Shown here: positions 25,711-36,910 of the stretch, one piece after another
How the letters are laid out: every line of letters begins with the position of its first letter
Numbering within the stretch: the first letter of the stretch is position 1
Assembly: GCA_902826055.1 (NCBI GenBank)
Contig: CADEDJ010000004.1
Span: 47,621-111,620 of the forward strand
Direction: 5' to 3'
Length of the DNA: 64,000 bases
Source of the DNA: an uncultured Nitrosomonas sp.
GTDB taxonomy: Bacteria; Pseudomonadota; Gammaproteobacteria; Burkholderiales; Nitrosomonadaceae
Made by a program: the position numbers and the translations under genes
Notes under the pieces: model-generated
Told to the model about the DNA's origin: nothing
Database searches by the model: none
Seen by the model: the letters and a program-made list of their open reading frames with translations, nothing else

Positions 25711-26787
25711 TCACTGGACTGTGATCGTGTATTTGAAGGTGTCGGGATCCAGTTGATTCAATGCTTTCCCACCGGTCTCCCCGTTCGGATACATGAGGTA
25801 CGCGATTTTGGTTCGAGAATTCGGCAGGACAACGTCATGGGCGGTGTTGTAAGCAAGCCAATTCATTTCCCAGGCGCCGAATAGCCTTTTGCGCATCGCT
25901 ACCACTTTCGGATCGTTGATTTGCAAATTGCCGGGCGGCTCTTCCAACACCACCTTGCGCACATCGGCGGGATCGACCGGCACCCAGCCTATGCCCTGAG
26001 CGAAGAATTCCGCGCGGCAGTGCTGTCCCTTGCTCGCATTGGTGCTACCGAGCCCGAGACTCTTGTAACCCAATTGCGAAGGCGCGACGCGTATCCCATA
26101 AATATCGCGAGCCGCCACGCCGACTGATCGCGCCAGGCCGACGAACAAGGCATTGAGATCGCCGCATTTGCCGCCGAAATAGCGCGTTTCCAGCATCGTC
26201 TTGATGTCGCCCCAGCCGCAACCCATGACCTTGGGATCGCGAAAAGTATTGTCCACAACCCATTCGTAGATCGCATGCGCTTTTTCGATATCGGTTTTGG
26301 CATGCCGGGTGATGTCTTGCGCGGTGTCGCGCACGATGCCATCGGTCGGAATGAGTTCTGTCGGCTCGGTGTAGAGTTTCATTTCGGCTTGCGACAGGCC
26401 GGGTGCATTTGCATTAAATCTGGAGAAATCCACGGTACGGTCACGTGTCGCGAAACGGCTAGTCACCTCGAGCACCGGGGCTTTCTCGCCTTCAATCCAC
26501 TCCACATAGAGCATCTCCGTGCCATATTTTGGCTCGATAATGACGTTCATCCGTCCGTTGCCGGTCCATGTGTTGCCCAGCGGCGTATGCCAGTCAGTCT
26601 TGACCGTGTATGGCAGCGGAACCCAGGCACGTGAAACACCGGAAGGATTGGCAATTTCCAGTTTGGTGGCCAGTTCGAAAGTGCGCCAGCCCTCATTTTG
26701 TACAGCGGCAGCCACGCCGCGCACGGCTGGCAATCCGGTAATGAATGGGGTCGCAAGGGCAGCTTGCAGAAAAGTGCGTCGTTTCAT
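25711..26787 (-). CDS. Exported transglutaminase-like protein (Tat signal)
   Basis: 358 residues. The N-terminus MKRRTFLQAALATPF is a Tat-type signal. The transglutaminase-like triad is visible: Cys in YFGGKCGDLNALFVGLAR, His in SKGQHCRAEFF and Asp in GWVPVDPADVRK. Members are papain-fold proteases or cross-linking enzymes acting in the periplasm; the substrate is unknown. It is a single gene downstream of selU on the minus strand with about 100 bp between, so co-transcription is uncertain. Confidence 0.85.
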   Translation of the reverse strand: MKRRTFLQAALATPFITGLPAVRGVAAAVQNEGWRTFELATKLEIANPSGVSRAWVPLPYTVKTDWHTPLGNTWTGNGRMNVIIEPKYGTEMLYVEWIEGEKAPVLEVTSRFATRDRTVDFSRFNANAPGLSQAEMKLYTEPTELIPTDGIVRDTAQDITRHAKTDIEKAHAIYEWVVDNTFRDPKVMGCGWGDIKTMLETRYFGGKCGDLNALFVGLARSVGVAARDIYGIRVAPSQLGYKSLGLGSTNASKGQHCRAEFFAQGIGWVPVDPADVRKVVLEEPPGNLQINDPKVVAMRKRLFGAWEMNWLAYNTAHDVVLPNSRTKIAYLMYPNGETGGKALNQLDPDTFKYTITVQ

Positions 26788-26886
26788 TTAATCTCTCCAG
26801 GTTGAATGCATCCGGCCGGCATTGAGCCCCGACTAGCGGTGTACTGAACGAAGCGGGACAAATGCCGTGTGCCTGCTCGACAGCAT

Positions 26887-28026
26887 TTAATACGCTTGTT
26901 TTTGGTATTGAAGATAATCAATGACATCGTTTTTTGAACCTTTAAAACAGGGAATGACTTGGCGGCGCTCAAGAGAATTCAGATAAAGCGGATCATAGTA
27001 ATATTTTACAAGTTTTTCGATCCAACCTTTGTTCGATAAAATCTCGTTCATATTCAAAAAATCCAGTTGTGCATTTTCCAAATCGTTCAACACTTCCTGG
27101 AACCGCATGCCGCCTAATTTTCTGCTGATCATTTGCAATGAATGCTTGTATTTTTCAAACAGAAGCAGAGCTTGGTCATGCAACGTCTGCGGATTTTGCG
27201 ATGGCCATTTTTTTCCTTGCCGCGCTTGTTGCGCATGACCGATCGCAGTATTAAGCACATAATCCTCAAAAATATTGTCCACTCTTGCTTCAAAAGGCTC
27301 ATCAAGCCAAATGACGTCAGAGGATCGCATGCGGACAAAGAAATTTGCCGGCAAGCAAATTTTTCCGATGCTTCGACTTTCATCCTCAACCAACCACGGC
27401 GCATCACATTGCGTTTGGTTTTCTAATTTCAGCACATTGACCGCCAACCGGTTTTCAAAATCAATCTGCGTCGGCTGAGGGATGGAGAATCCCCCAAAAG
27501 CGGATCCCCGATGCTGGGCGATGCCTTCTAAATCAACACAAGGGTAATGACTCCTTAGTGCATGGATCAATTTGGTTTTTCCGCTGCCTGTTGGTCCTGT
27601 AACCACCAGTAATTGCTTATTTTCGCTAAATGTATCAATAACATTTATTAAAAAGGCACGCACTTTTTTATAGCCGCCAACAATCAGCGGTCTTTCAACA
27701 CCAGCCTCTTTTAGCCATTGCTGGGTGATCTGTGATCGCTTGCCGCCGCGAAAACAATACAGCACAGAGCGGGGGTTTTCCTGCACAAACTTCAGCCACT
27801 GATCCAGACGAGCCTGTTTCACAGAGCCTGAAACAATCTGATACCCCAGGCGGATTGCGGCTTCCTGACCCTGATGCTTGTAAGTAGTCCCGACCAGCGC
27901 GCGCTCTTCATTATCAAGGATGGGAAGGTTGACGGATCCGGGCAGAGAACCTTGCAGGAATTCGACCGGCGCGCGCACATCGATCAGCGGCGTTTCCGTT
28001 ACGAATAATTCGGTTAATTCATCCAT
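26887..28026 (-). CDS. selU: tRNA 2-selenouridine synthase
   Basis: 379 residues. The N-terminal rhodanese domain has the active Cys91 in LYCFRGGKRSQ, and the C-terminal P-loop domain has GPTGSGKT (144-151). The enzyme (MnmH/SelU/YbbB) replaces sulfur by selenium in the wobble 2-thiouridine of tRNA, using selenophosphate and a geranylated intermediate. It is encoded 12 bp after selD, its selenium donor, so they form a two-gene operon. Confidence 0.95.
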   Translation of the reverse strand: MDELTELFVTETPLIDVRAPVEFLQGSLPGSVNLPILDNEERALVGTTYKHQGQEAAIRLGYQIVSGSVKQARLDQWLKFVQENPRSVLYCFRGGKRSQITQQWLKEAGVERPLIVGGYKKVRAFLINVIDTFSENKQLLVVTGPTGSGKTKLIHALRSHYPCVDLEGIAQHRGSAFGGFSIPQPTQIDFENRLAVNVLKLENQTQCDAPWLVEDESRSIGKICLPANFFVRMRSSDVIWLDEPFEARVDNIFEDYVLNTAIGHAQQARQGKKWPSQNPQTLHDQALLLFEKYKHSLQMISRKLGGMRFQEVLNDLENAQLDFLNMNEILSNKGWIEKLVKYYYDPLYLNSLERRQVIPCFKGSKNDVIDYLQYQKQAY

Positions 28027-28038
28027 GCTGAGGCTTGT

Positions 28039-29088
28039 TTACGCAAAGACCACCGCTTTGTGTTGGCGAGGCAAAACCTGTCCGATAATCCCGGCGGATT
28101 TAAACTTGCTGCGCAAGGCTTGGATCATGGCGTGACTGACTGCTGGGGAAACACTCAATAACAAGCCTCCGCTTGTCTGTGGATCATGAATTAAAAGCCT
28201 GTGAAGCTGATCCAGATTGGAAACATCGATGTGAGGCTCAGTGTATTCTGCATTTGTCCTGTGCGCCTTGGTCAAAAAAGAGTGTTCTAAACAGGAAAAA
28301 GTCTTGGTAAAGCGGGGGAGTTTTTCTGCCTGAATGCTTAAAGTCACCTGGCTGGCATTGGCAAGCTGCATGGAATGACCTGAAAAACCAAAACCTGTGA
28401 TATCTGTCGCAGCGTGAACGGCTGCTTGTAAATCCGCAGTCATGTAATCAATGGCGTTATTGATGGTAGCCATGCTCTGCAAGGCCTCCAGGATATCCTC
28501 TTCTTGGGATTCTTGTCTTTTTAAAGAAGCCGTCATGGTTCCCGTGCCCAATGCTTTTGTAAGAATCAAATGATCGCCTATTTTAGCTCCGGCATTGGTC
28601 CATACTCGACTAGGATTGACAAACCCGGTGACCGACAGGCCAAACTTCAACGTATCATCATCAATGGAATGCCCGCCAACAAAATTGGCCCCGGCCTCGG
28701 CAATTTTGTCACTGGCACCTTGCAGCACATCAACGATGATGTGTTCAGACATGCTGGCCAAAGGAAAGGCCAGAATCCCCATAGCGGTTGTCGGTTTGCC
28801 GCCCATGGCATAAACATCGCTGAGCGCATTGGCGGCGGCAATTTCACCAAAAAGTTTTGGCGTGTCTACGATAGGTGTAAAAAAATCCAAAGTTTGAACC
28901 AGGGCGGTATCTTCAGTGATTTTATAAATCGCAGCATCATCAAACAGCCCGCCATCCACTAACAAAGCGGGATGCGCAGGCGGGAATCGCACTTGTCGTA
29001 AAATCCGATGGAGTTCCGAAGCCGCAACCTTAGCGGCACAACCCCCTTTTTGCACAGTCTGGGTAAGTGCGATTTTTTCTGAACTCAT
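28039..29088 (-). CDS. selD: Selenide, water dikinase
   Basis: 349 residues. Makes selenophosphate from selenide and ATP. Catalytic C17 and K20 (KGGCAAK) match the numbering in E. coli SelD, so this form has Cys rather than Sec. DGGLFDDAAIYK and TLDFFTPIVDTP with NALSDVYAMGG are the ATP and metal blocks. Its operon partner is selU. No selA, selB or tRNA-Sec is in the window, so the pair may serve tRNA selenation only. Confidence 0.95.
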   Translation of the reverse strand: MSSEKIALTQTVQKGGCAAKVAASELHRILRQVRFPPAHPALLVDGGLFDDAAIYKITEDTALVQTLDFFTPIVDTPKLFGEIAAANALSDVYAMGGKPTTAMGILAFPLASMSEHIIVDVLQGASDKIAEAGANFVGGHSIDDDTLKFGLSVTGFVNPSRVWTNAGAKIGDHLILTKALGTGTMTASLKRQESQEEDILEALQSMATINNAIDYMTADLQAAVHAATDITGFGFSGHSMQLANASQVTLSIQAEKLPRFTKTFSCLEHSFLTKAHRTNAEYTEPHIDVSNLDQLHRLLIHDPQTSGGLLLSVSPAVSHAMIQALRSKFKSAGIIGQVLPRQHKAVVFA

Positions 29089-29185
29089 GAATGTTTCGGG
29101 ATATAGGAAAAGAAAAGCGCTTATTGATGAAAAATGAAAGTACAGGAAAGGAAATGGAGTGTCAAACGCTCTGACAGGAGATCAA

Positions 29186-29543
29186 AAATTCAAAACATTT
29201 GTGCTCATTTTAGAAATGGAATCGCTCATGTTGACCGAACCTAACACGCTGGAAGGCGAAAAACTGGACGTTCTGGTCACACTGATCGAAGCCTATGAGC
29301 GCAAACATTTTCCGCCAGACGTGCCAGACCCTGTGGAAGCCATCAAATTTGAAATGGAACAGAAAGGAAAGGTTTAACTGTGAAAGACCTTGAACCCATG
29401 ATTGGAAAGAGTAATCGCGTCTATGAAGGTTTAAACCGCAAACGCGCATTAACACTAAGAGGATGATCCAGAAGCCACATCAAGAACTGGGTATTCCTAC
29501 TGAGTCTTTGATAAAACAACCCACCCAAACGCATATCGCTTAA
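29186..29543 (+). pseudogene. Relic of a second HigA-like antitoxin gene
   Basis: Readable blocks KLDVLVTLIEAYERKHFPPD and EAIKFEMEQKG, then (other frame) KDLEPMIGKSNRVYEGLNRK and, after another break, ESLIKQ. At least two frameshifts and a stop separate them. It is clearly paralogous to the gene at 23615-23975. No toxin partner is adjacent. Confidence 0.75.
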
Positions 29544-29648
29544 GAAATTACCCGCTAATTCCAATTGAGATGATTGTTTGCAAGACCCGACCCCATTAAT
29601 ACGCAAAAAAATCCAACAATAAGGAAGCAAAAAAACTCAGCATTATTC

Positions 29649-29747
29649 GCTAATGCTGCTTTTAACAATGGAAAACGTGCTCACTCTATATTAGGTTATT
29701 ATTTACCGCTAGAATATGAACGTATTTTCTGGATAAAGACTATTTAA
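29649..29747 (+). pseudogene. Tail of an IS3-family transposase (OrfB) gene
   Basis: The frame reads NNGKRAHSILGYYLPLEYER before TAA TAA. This resembles the conserved end of IS3-type OrfB (normally RRHSALGYLSPxxFE). The rest of the element is missing. The following AACTGTCTGTCCAGTTTTTGTG may be its terminal repeat. Confidence 0.5.
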
Positions 29748-29792
29748 TAAACTGTCTGTCCAGTTTTTGTGAACCATTACACTTGTCCTGAA

Positions 29793-30275
29793 TTAAAGTC
29801 CAGAGATAAAGCAGATTTCGCCCTCGATTTTACCCTGGAAGGTTGCTCCACCATCAGTTGTCTGGCCAATGATAAAGAGAACACCTGTCGCACCTGCAAA
29901 ATCGCCTTCGCTGGCATTTGGATCAATTCGTGCGATTTCACTGAACAACCCCCTCACAGTATCATAGATTGCGACGTTACTCGTTCCCAAAACTCCTTTT
30001 TGGGTCGTGACAGAAAAATTATCTATGTAAGAAATGGTGTTCGTATCGGGCGTAGGAACCGGAGCACTACTGAAAGTGGCTTTTGTTGTCCCGTTGAGTT
30101 TTCCTCCTTGCGTAATTGTTCCGCTCGTCGTGCCGTCGAAGTTATTGACAACGCTTAGATTGCCTTTCAAGTTCTTACAATTGCCATTCGCCAATGCTAA
30201 TTGAGGCAATGAAAACAAACCGACGGCAACTGTTACCATTGCGAACATCGCTAATCTCTTGGTCCCTCTGTTCAT
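29793..30275 (-). CDS. Small secreted protein of unknown function
   Basis: 160 residues from MNRGTKRLAMFAM. An upstream in-frame ATG at 30317 has no ribosome site, whereas AGGAGAAAG lies before 30275. A signal peptide ends at about LALANG. The mature part is Gly/Thr/Ser-rich with beta-strand pattern (LKGNLSVVNNFDGTTSGTIT, GGKLNGTTKATFSS, GEICFISGL) and Cys near both ends that may pair. I do not recognise a family. It sits in an accessory zone between relics. Confidence 0.6.
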   Translation of the reverse strand: MNRGTKRLAMFAMVTVAVGLFSLPQLALANGNCKNLKGNLSVVNNFDGTTSGTITQGGKLNGTTKATFSSAPVPTPDTNTISYIDNFSVTTQKGVLGTSNVAIYDTVRGLFSEIARIDPNASEGDFAGATGVLFIIGQTTDGGATFQGKIEGEICFISGL

Positions 30276-30317
30276 AATCTTTCTCCTCTTGATTGAATGG
30301 CAAGCCTTAGCGGGCAT

Positions 30318-30993
30318 GTTTTATCGTCACATAGTCCATAAGCAATAGACGTCTATCAACGAATCCGTCAATTTCTTTTCCCGCTCCTTTCAGAGTTCAG
30401 TTTAACACCCCGTGTTTCTGGTATCGTGTAGTAAAAATAAACACACTTTCTCGTCAAAAACGAATGTACTGGAAAGCTAATGGAACGTCAAACACAGAAA
30501 ATGATTGTTGCACTCTTCTATAAAAACTAGCAAAAAGCACAACAAGCAGCAACTGAAATGAGATCTTTGCAAAATCACGAAAATTTTCTATTTCAGCGTA
30601 ATTTCGAGTTTATTTTTAACTGATCGGGTGATTTTTACTCATTTTTCCACAAATGAGCCAAGAATAATCATTCTAAACCAAGCATTTCCGGCCAAGAGGG
30701 CGCAATATCCCTATGTTTGCGTGATCAATCTCTGATAACTCATTGTTCTGGTACTGTAACCGTGCAAAGATCCCATTGAGAATCTGTACCGTGATGGATT
30801 TATCGATAAAAGCCGGTCAACGGGAATTAAGAACAATCCCAACAAAACTCATCAAAATTTAAAGGGGAAATTCGAAGTAATAAAAATTAGGCTCTAGCCT
30901 TTCATCAACCCAGATGAATATATGATGTATTGTTGAGTGTAATTAATTGAATCCCCTTTTTTAGATAGACATCAAGTTCAATCTTGCATTTTC
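30318..30993. other. Region without a recognisable gene; possible decayed insertion sequence
   Basis: No intact frame with coding character. On the minus strand between about 30790 and 30680 a worn frame reads ILNGIFARLQYQNNELSEI ... GILRPLGRKCL, and GAGATCTTTGCAAAATC at 30560 looks like an IS terminal repeat, so an old transposase remnant is possible. Bases 30448-30495 are an imperfect copy of 29121-29169. Confidence 0.3.
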
Positions 30994-31007
30994 TTGATCT
31001 AAATCAA
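30994..31007. promoter_or_regulatory. Distal Fnr/Anr-type box
   Basis: Perfect dyad TTGATCTAAATCAA, equal to the Fnr consensus TTGAT-N4-ATCAA. Centre 43 bp upstream of the second, identical box, about four helical turns, so both dimers face the same side of the DNA. Confidence 0.75.
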
Positions 31008-31036
31008 TAAATTTGACCTTAATTCGATTGATTTTG

Positions 31037-31050
31037 TTGATCTAAATCAA
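31037..31050. promoter_or_regulatory. Proximal Fnr/Anr-type box of a class II promoter
   Basis: Second perfect TTGATCTAAATCAA. If it is centred at -41.5, transcription would start near 31085, with TAAAAA (31072-31077) about where a -10 element belongs. The gene start is 31114 with GGAGG just before it. Predicted activation under low oxygen. Confidence 0.75.
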
Positions 31051-31113
31051 CAACCGAAGTTTTAATTCGAATAAAAATTCGATTTCCACTAATCGTTAAT
31101 TTTGGAGGTAATA

Positions 31114-31227
31114 ATGGAGATGTTAGAAAGAGAGGATGTTATTACATTTAAAAAACTGGGTTTCAATTTAGCAGTCATAGGTGCAGTGGCAGCAGCTTTG
31201 ATTATTGTATCAATGTACTTTTCATAA
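31114..31227 (+). CDS. 37-residue single-pass membrane peptide, probably oxygen-regulated
   Basis: Encodes MEMLEREDVITFKKLGFNLA then VIGAVAAALIIVSMYFS. A short charged cytoplasmic head is followed by one clear transmembrane helix (about 18-36) with small residues (G, A) suited to helix packing. The ribosome site TTTGGAGGTAAT is excellent, which with the two Fnr-type boxes argues for a real, well-expressed gene. Peptides of this sort are often small subunits of respiratory oxidases or regulators (CydX or CcoQ class), but no oxidase gene is beside it and no family can be named. Confidence 0.7.
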   Translation: MEMLEREDVITFKKLGFNLAVIGAVAAALIIVSMYFS

Positions 31228-31281
31228 GCAATTGAAAAAAAGGATTAAGATTTCTTGAATTCAAGGATATCAATAAATTAG

Positions 31282-31301
31282 CCTCGCCCTTAAGGGCGAG
31301 G
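31282..31301. terminator. 20-bp perfect palindrome after the small membrane-peptide gene
   Basis: CCTCGCCCTT / AAGGGCGAGG, perfect 10-bp inverted repeat with no spacer (TTAA would form the loop). It lies 54 bp after the stop and is GC-rich in an AT-rich stretch. No T run follows, so it may be a Rho-dependent stop, an mRNA 3' stabiliser or a protein site rather than a classical terminator. Confidence 0.45.
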
Positions 31302-31334
31302 AACAAAACCAGGGAGATTAGAAACTACAAAGAC

Positions 31335-31391
31335 ACAAAAATCGGGGAATACTCTTCAACTATTATGGACGATAATTCCGCAATTGAAATA
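31335..31391 (+). pseudogene. Relic of the integrase 3' end
   Basis: ATTATGGACGATAATTCCGC and flanking bases match the last codons of the island-B integrase (22940-22986, encoding KIYGRWIPQSK) with scattered changes. The match continues without a break into the parE relic, as in island B. Confidence 0.6.
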
Positions 31392-31398
31392 AGTTGGT

Positions 31399-31693
31399 TC
31401 ATAAATGCTGTTCAATATCCGTATGGCATAAGTTGCGGATGATTGCAATTTGATCTTCTACTTTATGCCCATAAAGATCAAACACTTGCCAGCACCAAAT
31501 TTATTATAATCTTTCCGAATACCACCGCATACGCGCTCTATTTCCGGATTGTCTGCAAGGTCACCGAAGACCATACCCCATCACTCAGACAGATAGCGTC
31601 TTTATTGCGTCTTTCTCCATTGTTTACGCGCATATCGGTCAATCGAGAACATATCCTTTCTTGCCATTTGCATCAGGGTAGATGAGATTTCAT
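31399..31693 (-). pseudogene. Relic of a parE toxin gene
   Basis: The minus-strand reading, pieced from several frames, gives MQMARKDMFSIDRYARKQW, LADNPEIERVCGGIRKDYNK and KCLIF, plainly paralogous to ParE at 22993-23286. Several stops and indels make it inactive. Ends correspond: stop at 31399-31401, start at 31691-31693. Confidence 0.8.
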
Positions 31694-31760
31694 CTAATTT
31701 TCATTTTTAATTCATCCAACATATCTTGCAAAGCATAATCAGATGCACCGCTTAAGGGGA
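31694..31760 (-). pseudogene. Relic of a parD 3' end
   Basis: About 67 bases matching the last third of island-B parD (ELEREG end; AATTCATCCA and CTTGCAAAG blocks shared). The homology stops near AAGGGGAAACC, so the rest of parD is gone. Confidence 0.7.
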
Positions 31761-31888
31761 AACCCTTTCACTATTTCCACTTTTGCGCAAGAAGCACAGA
31801 TGCTGGAGACACTTCCTCATGTTAATTCCGTAAGCAGTTTCAGAATTGAAAACTTATGTTATAAATTGAGCTTTTAAGGAGATAGCAA

Positions 31889-32278
31889 ATGACCAACATT
31901 GTCGGCATGAATCATTTCACGGTACTCAGTTCTGATTTGGAAAGAAGCAAAGCTTTTTACATCAATATTCTTGGACTTAAAGAAGGATATCGCCCACCTT
32001 TTGCTTTTCCTGGAACATGGCTTTATGTTGATGAGCATGCAATATTACATATCATGGCAGGTAGGCCAATGCCTGCAAACGCTGCTGGCGTAATTGACCA
32101 TATGGCTTTTAGTGCATCCAATCTGCAAGCTGTTATCAACATCTTGAAGCAAGCTGACATTAAATATGAGTTACACCGTCTGAAAGGTTTGGAAATCTGG
32201 CAATTGTTTTGTTATGACCCAGATGGTGCAAAAATAGAGTTGGATTTTCCGGCAACTGAATCGGAACCCATCCAATAA
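31889..32278 (+). CDS. VOC-family (glyoxalase-like) protein
   Basis: 129 residues in two beta-alpha-beta-beta-beta modules: MNHFTVLSSDLERSKAFYIN and VIDHMAFSASNLQAVINILK. Candidate metal ligands are H9 of the first module, H71 (DHMAF) and E117 (KIELDF). Close to the glyoxalase/bleomycin-resistance and fosfomycin-resistance-like groups; the substrate is unknown. The ribosome site TAAGGAGAT is strong. It converges with the M48 protease gene, 4 bp between stops. Confidence 0.85.
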   Translation: MTNIVGMNHFTVLSSDLERSKAFYINILGLKEGYRPPFAFPGTWLYVDEHAILHIMAGRPMPANAAGVIDHMAFSASNLQAVINILKQADIKYELHRLKGLEIWQLFCYDPDGAKIELDFPATESEPIQ

Positions 32279-32282
32279 TCAG

Positions 32283-33068
32283 TTATTTCTTACAATTCGG
32301 TTTCTTGCCTGCTGCATGCGCTTGCTGCATCAAGTTTCTGGCTTTTACTAAGTGTTTGCGTAAATCGTCAATCCGCGTTTCATGAGAGGGATGGGTTGAT
32401 AGAAATTCCGGTGGCTGACCGCCCTGACTGGCTTGTGCCATTTTCTGCCACAACGTAATGCTTTCAGCAGGATTGAAACCAGCTTTTGCCATTAATTCGA
32501 TGCCAATAATATCTGCTTCACTCTCATGCAAACGACTAAATGGCATAATCAGACCATATTGCGCCCCTACTCCGAGTAAGCCGAGTGCAGTTTGCCCCAA
32601 CGCTGTTTGCGGCGCCGCCACTGCTGCAATCAGCGACATACCCATCTGCGCCCCCAATTTTTGCGACATCCGTTCATTACTATGCCTAGCCAGTACATGG
32701 CCTATCTCATGCCCAATGACAGAGGCCAATTGATCCTGGTTATCCACAAGATCAACCAAACCCGTATGCACACCAATTTTGTTGCCTGGTAATGCAAAAG
32801 CATTGAGCGTTTTATCTTCAAACACCACCACTTCCCAACTGCCGCCTACTTCACGCGTAACCGCACTTGCAATGCAGTTGACAAACTGATTTTCACGCGC
32901 ATTCTGGTTGATCGTTTTTTCATTTTTCATATCCGAAAAAGCTTGCAAACCCATCGCATCGAGTTCGGCATCCGGCATAAAAGCCAGTTGATTTCTACCT
33001 GTCGGCGTAGTTGCACAAGCTGCAAGCAAGGAAATCATCAATAAAATAGGTATCAATCGGTGTTTCAT
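32283..33068 (-). CDS. M48-family lipoprotein metalloprotease
   Basis: 261 residues from MKHRLIPILL. This start is chosen because it gives a proper lipoprotein signal (LLMISLLAAC, Cys at about 18); the first ATG at 33116 would add 16 residues before it. The zinc motif HEIGHVLARHS and the third ligand in HESEADIIGIELM are present. Resembles the LoiP/YcaL group of outer-membrane quality-control proteases. C-terminal SxHP (FLSTHPSHETRI) is typical of the family. Confidence 0.9.
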   Translation of the reverse strand: MKHRLIPILLMISLLAACATTPTGRNQLAFMPDAELDAMGLQAFSDMKNEKTINQNARENQFVNCIASAVTREVGGSWEVVVFEDKTLNAFALPGNKIGVHTGLVDLVDNQDQLASVIGHEIGHVLARHSNERMSQKLGAQMGMSLIAAVAAPQTALGQTALGLLGVGAQYGLIMPFSRLHESEADIIGIELMAKAGFNPAESITLWQKMAQASQGGQPPEFLSTHPSHETRIDDLRKHLVKARNLMQQAHAAGKKPNCKK

Positions 33069-33251
33069 GATAAACAGTTCCATGAGTATGAATCGCTGAA
33101 ATTCTATAATAAACATATTATCTCATCTTTATGAATCAATAGGATAAGGTACGTATTCATCAAAAATTTGCTTAAATGATGGGGGTAATACTGTTAATAG
33201 CTTAAAATATGATATAACGCTTTTTTCAGCAACATAAAGAGGAATTTTATA

Positions 33252-33458
33252 ATGGGTGATCATATTTACAAAATTATCGAAATTGTCGGCTCGTCAACCA
33301 AAAGTAGTGATGATGCCATCCAGCAAGCAATTGCAAAGGCTAGCTCAACCTTACACAACCTTGATTGGTTCGAAGTAGTGGAAACACGCGGGCATATCAT
33401 TGACTCAAAAGTTGCACATTATCAGGTAAAACTAAAAATTGGCTTTCGCCTGGATTAG
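33252..33458 (+). CDS. Dodecin flavin-binding protein
   Basis: 68 residues, the full size of dodecin. HIYKIIEIVGSSTKSSDDAI and LDWFEVVETRGHIIDSKVAH with the flavin-stacking Trp (LDWFEV) fit the family. Dodecins form hollow dodecamers that bind flavin or CoA and act as a buffer. Ribosome site AGAGGAATT. Confidence 0.93.
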   Translation: MGDHIYKIIEIVGSSTKSSDDAIQQAIAKASSTLHNLDWFEVVETRGHIIDSKVAHYQVKLKIGFRLD

Positions 33459-33532
33459 TAATCTGTATTGAATCGCGATCTTCTTTATTCATGCTCTACA
33501 ACCACCTGAATAATCTTGTGGAATTAAGGTAA

Positions 33533-36319
<2,787 letters not shown>

Positions 36320-36364
36320 CTTTACTGTCAAAATTATCCATTTCCAATCGAGCATGCAATTCCT

Positions 36365-36865
36365 ATGATTCTGAATAAACAGAAAATTATTATCCTGGTA
36401 ATTTTATCCTTACTGGCAGCTTGCGGATTTAAATTGCGCGGACAGATTTCAGCATTACCGTTCAAATCCCTCTACGTCTCTGCTCCCGATGGGCATACCA
36501 TAGGCATGGATCTGGAACGTGCCATCAATGCATCACCGACAACTAAAGTGGTAACCGATGCAACAGCAGCCGACGCAACGCTGCAAATTATCAGTGCTGT
36601 TCATGAAAGAGCCATCTTGTCGCTCTCCGCAGGCGGACGCGTACGTGACTTTAATTTGATTTACCGCGTTATCTATCGCTTGGTAGATAACCAGGGTACG
36701 GAAATCGTACCCAATACTGAAATCGCAGTCAGTCGTGTCCTTCCTTTCCTAGATGCCCAGATCTTAGCCAAGGAAGCGGAAGAAAGATTGCTGCAGAAAG
36801 ACATGCAAAGCGATGCCATTCAACAAATTCTCTGGCGTTTGGCGGCAATCAAAATTCCGACATAG
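36365..36865 (+). CDS. lptE: LPS-assembly lipoprotein LptE
   Basis: 166 residues. Lipoprotein signal ILVILSLLAACGFKLRGQ with Cys at about 20, and the short LptE core (ISALPFKSLYVSAPDGHTIG, AVSRVLPFLDAQILAKEAEE). LptE plugs the LptD barrel that inserts lipopolysaccharide in the outer membrane. The leuS-lptE-holA order, with 45-bp gaps, is conserved in proteobacteria and supports the call. Confidence 0.92.
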   Translation: MILNKQKIIILVILSLLAACGFKLRGQISALPFKSLYVSAPDGHTIGMDLERAINASPTTKVVTDATAADATLQIISAVHERAILSLSAGGRVRDFNLIYRVIYRLVDNQGTEIVPNTEIAVSRVLPFLDAQILAKEAEERLLQKDMQSDAIQQILWRLAAIKIPT

Positions 36866-36910
36866 ATTTGCGTTGATTCCGCTTTTCTTCCAACCACCCA
36901 CCCATCCTCC

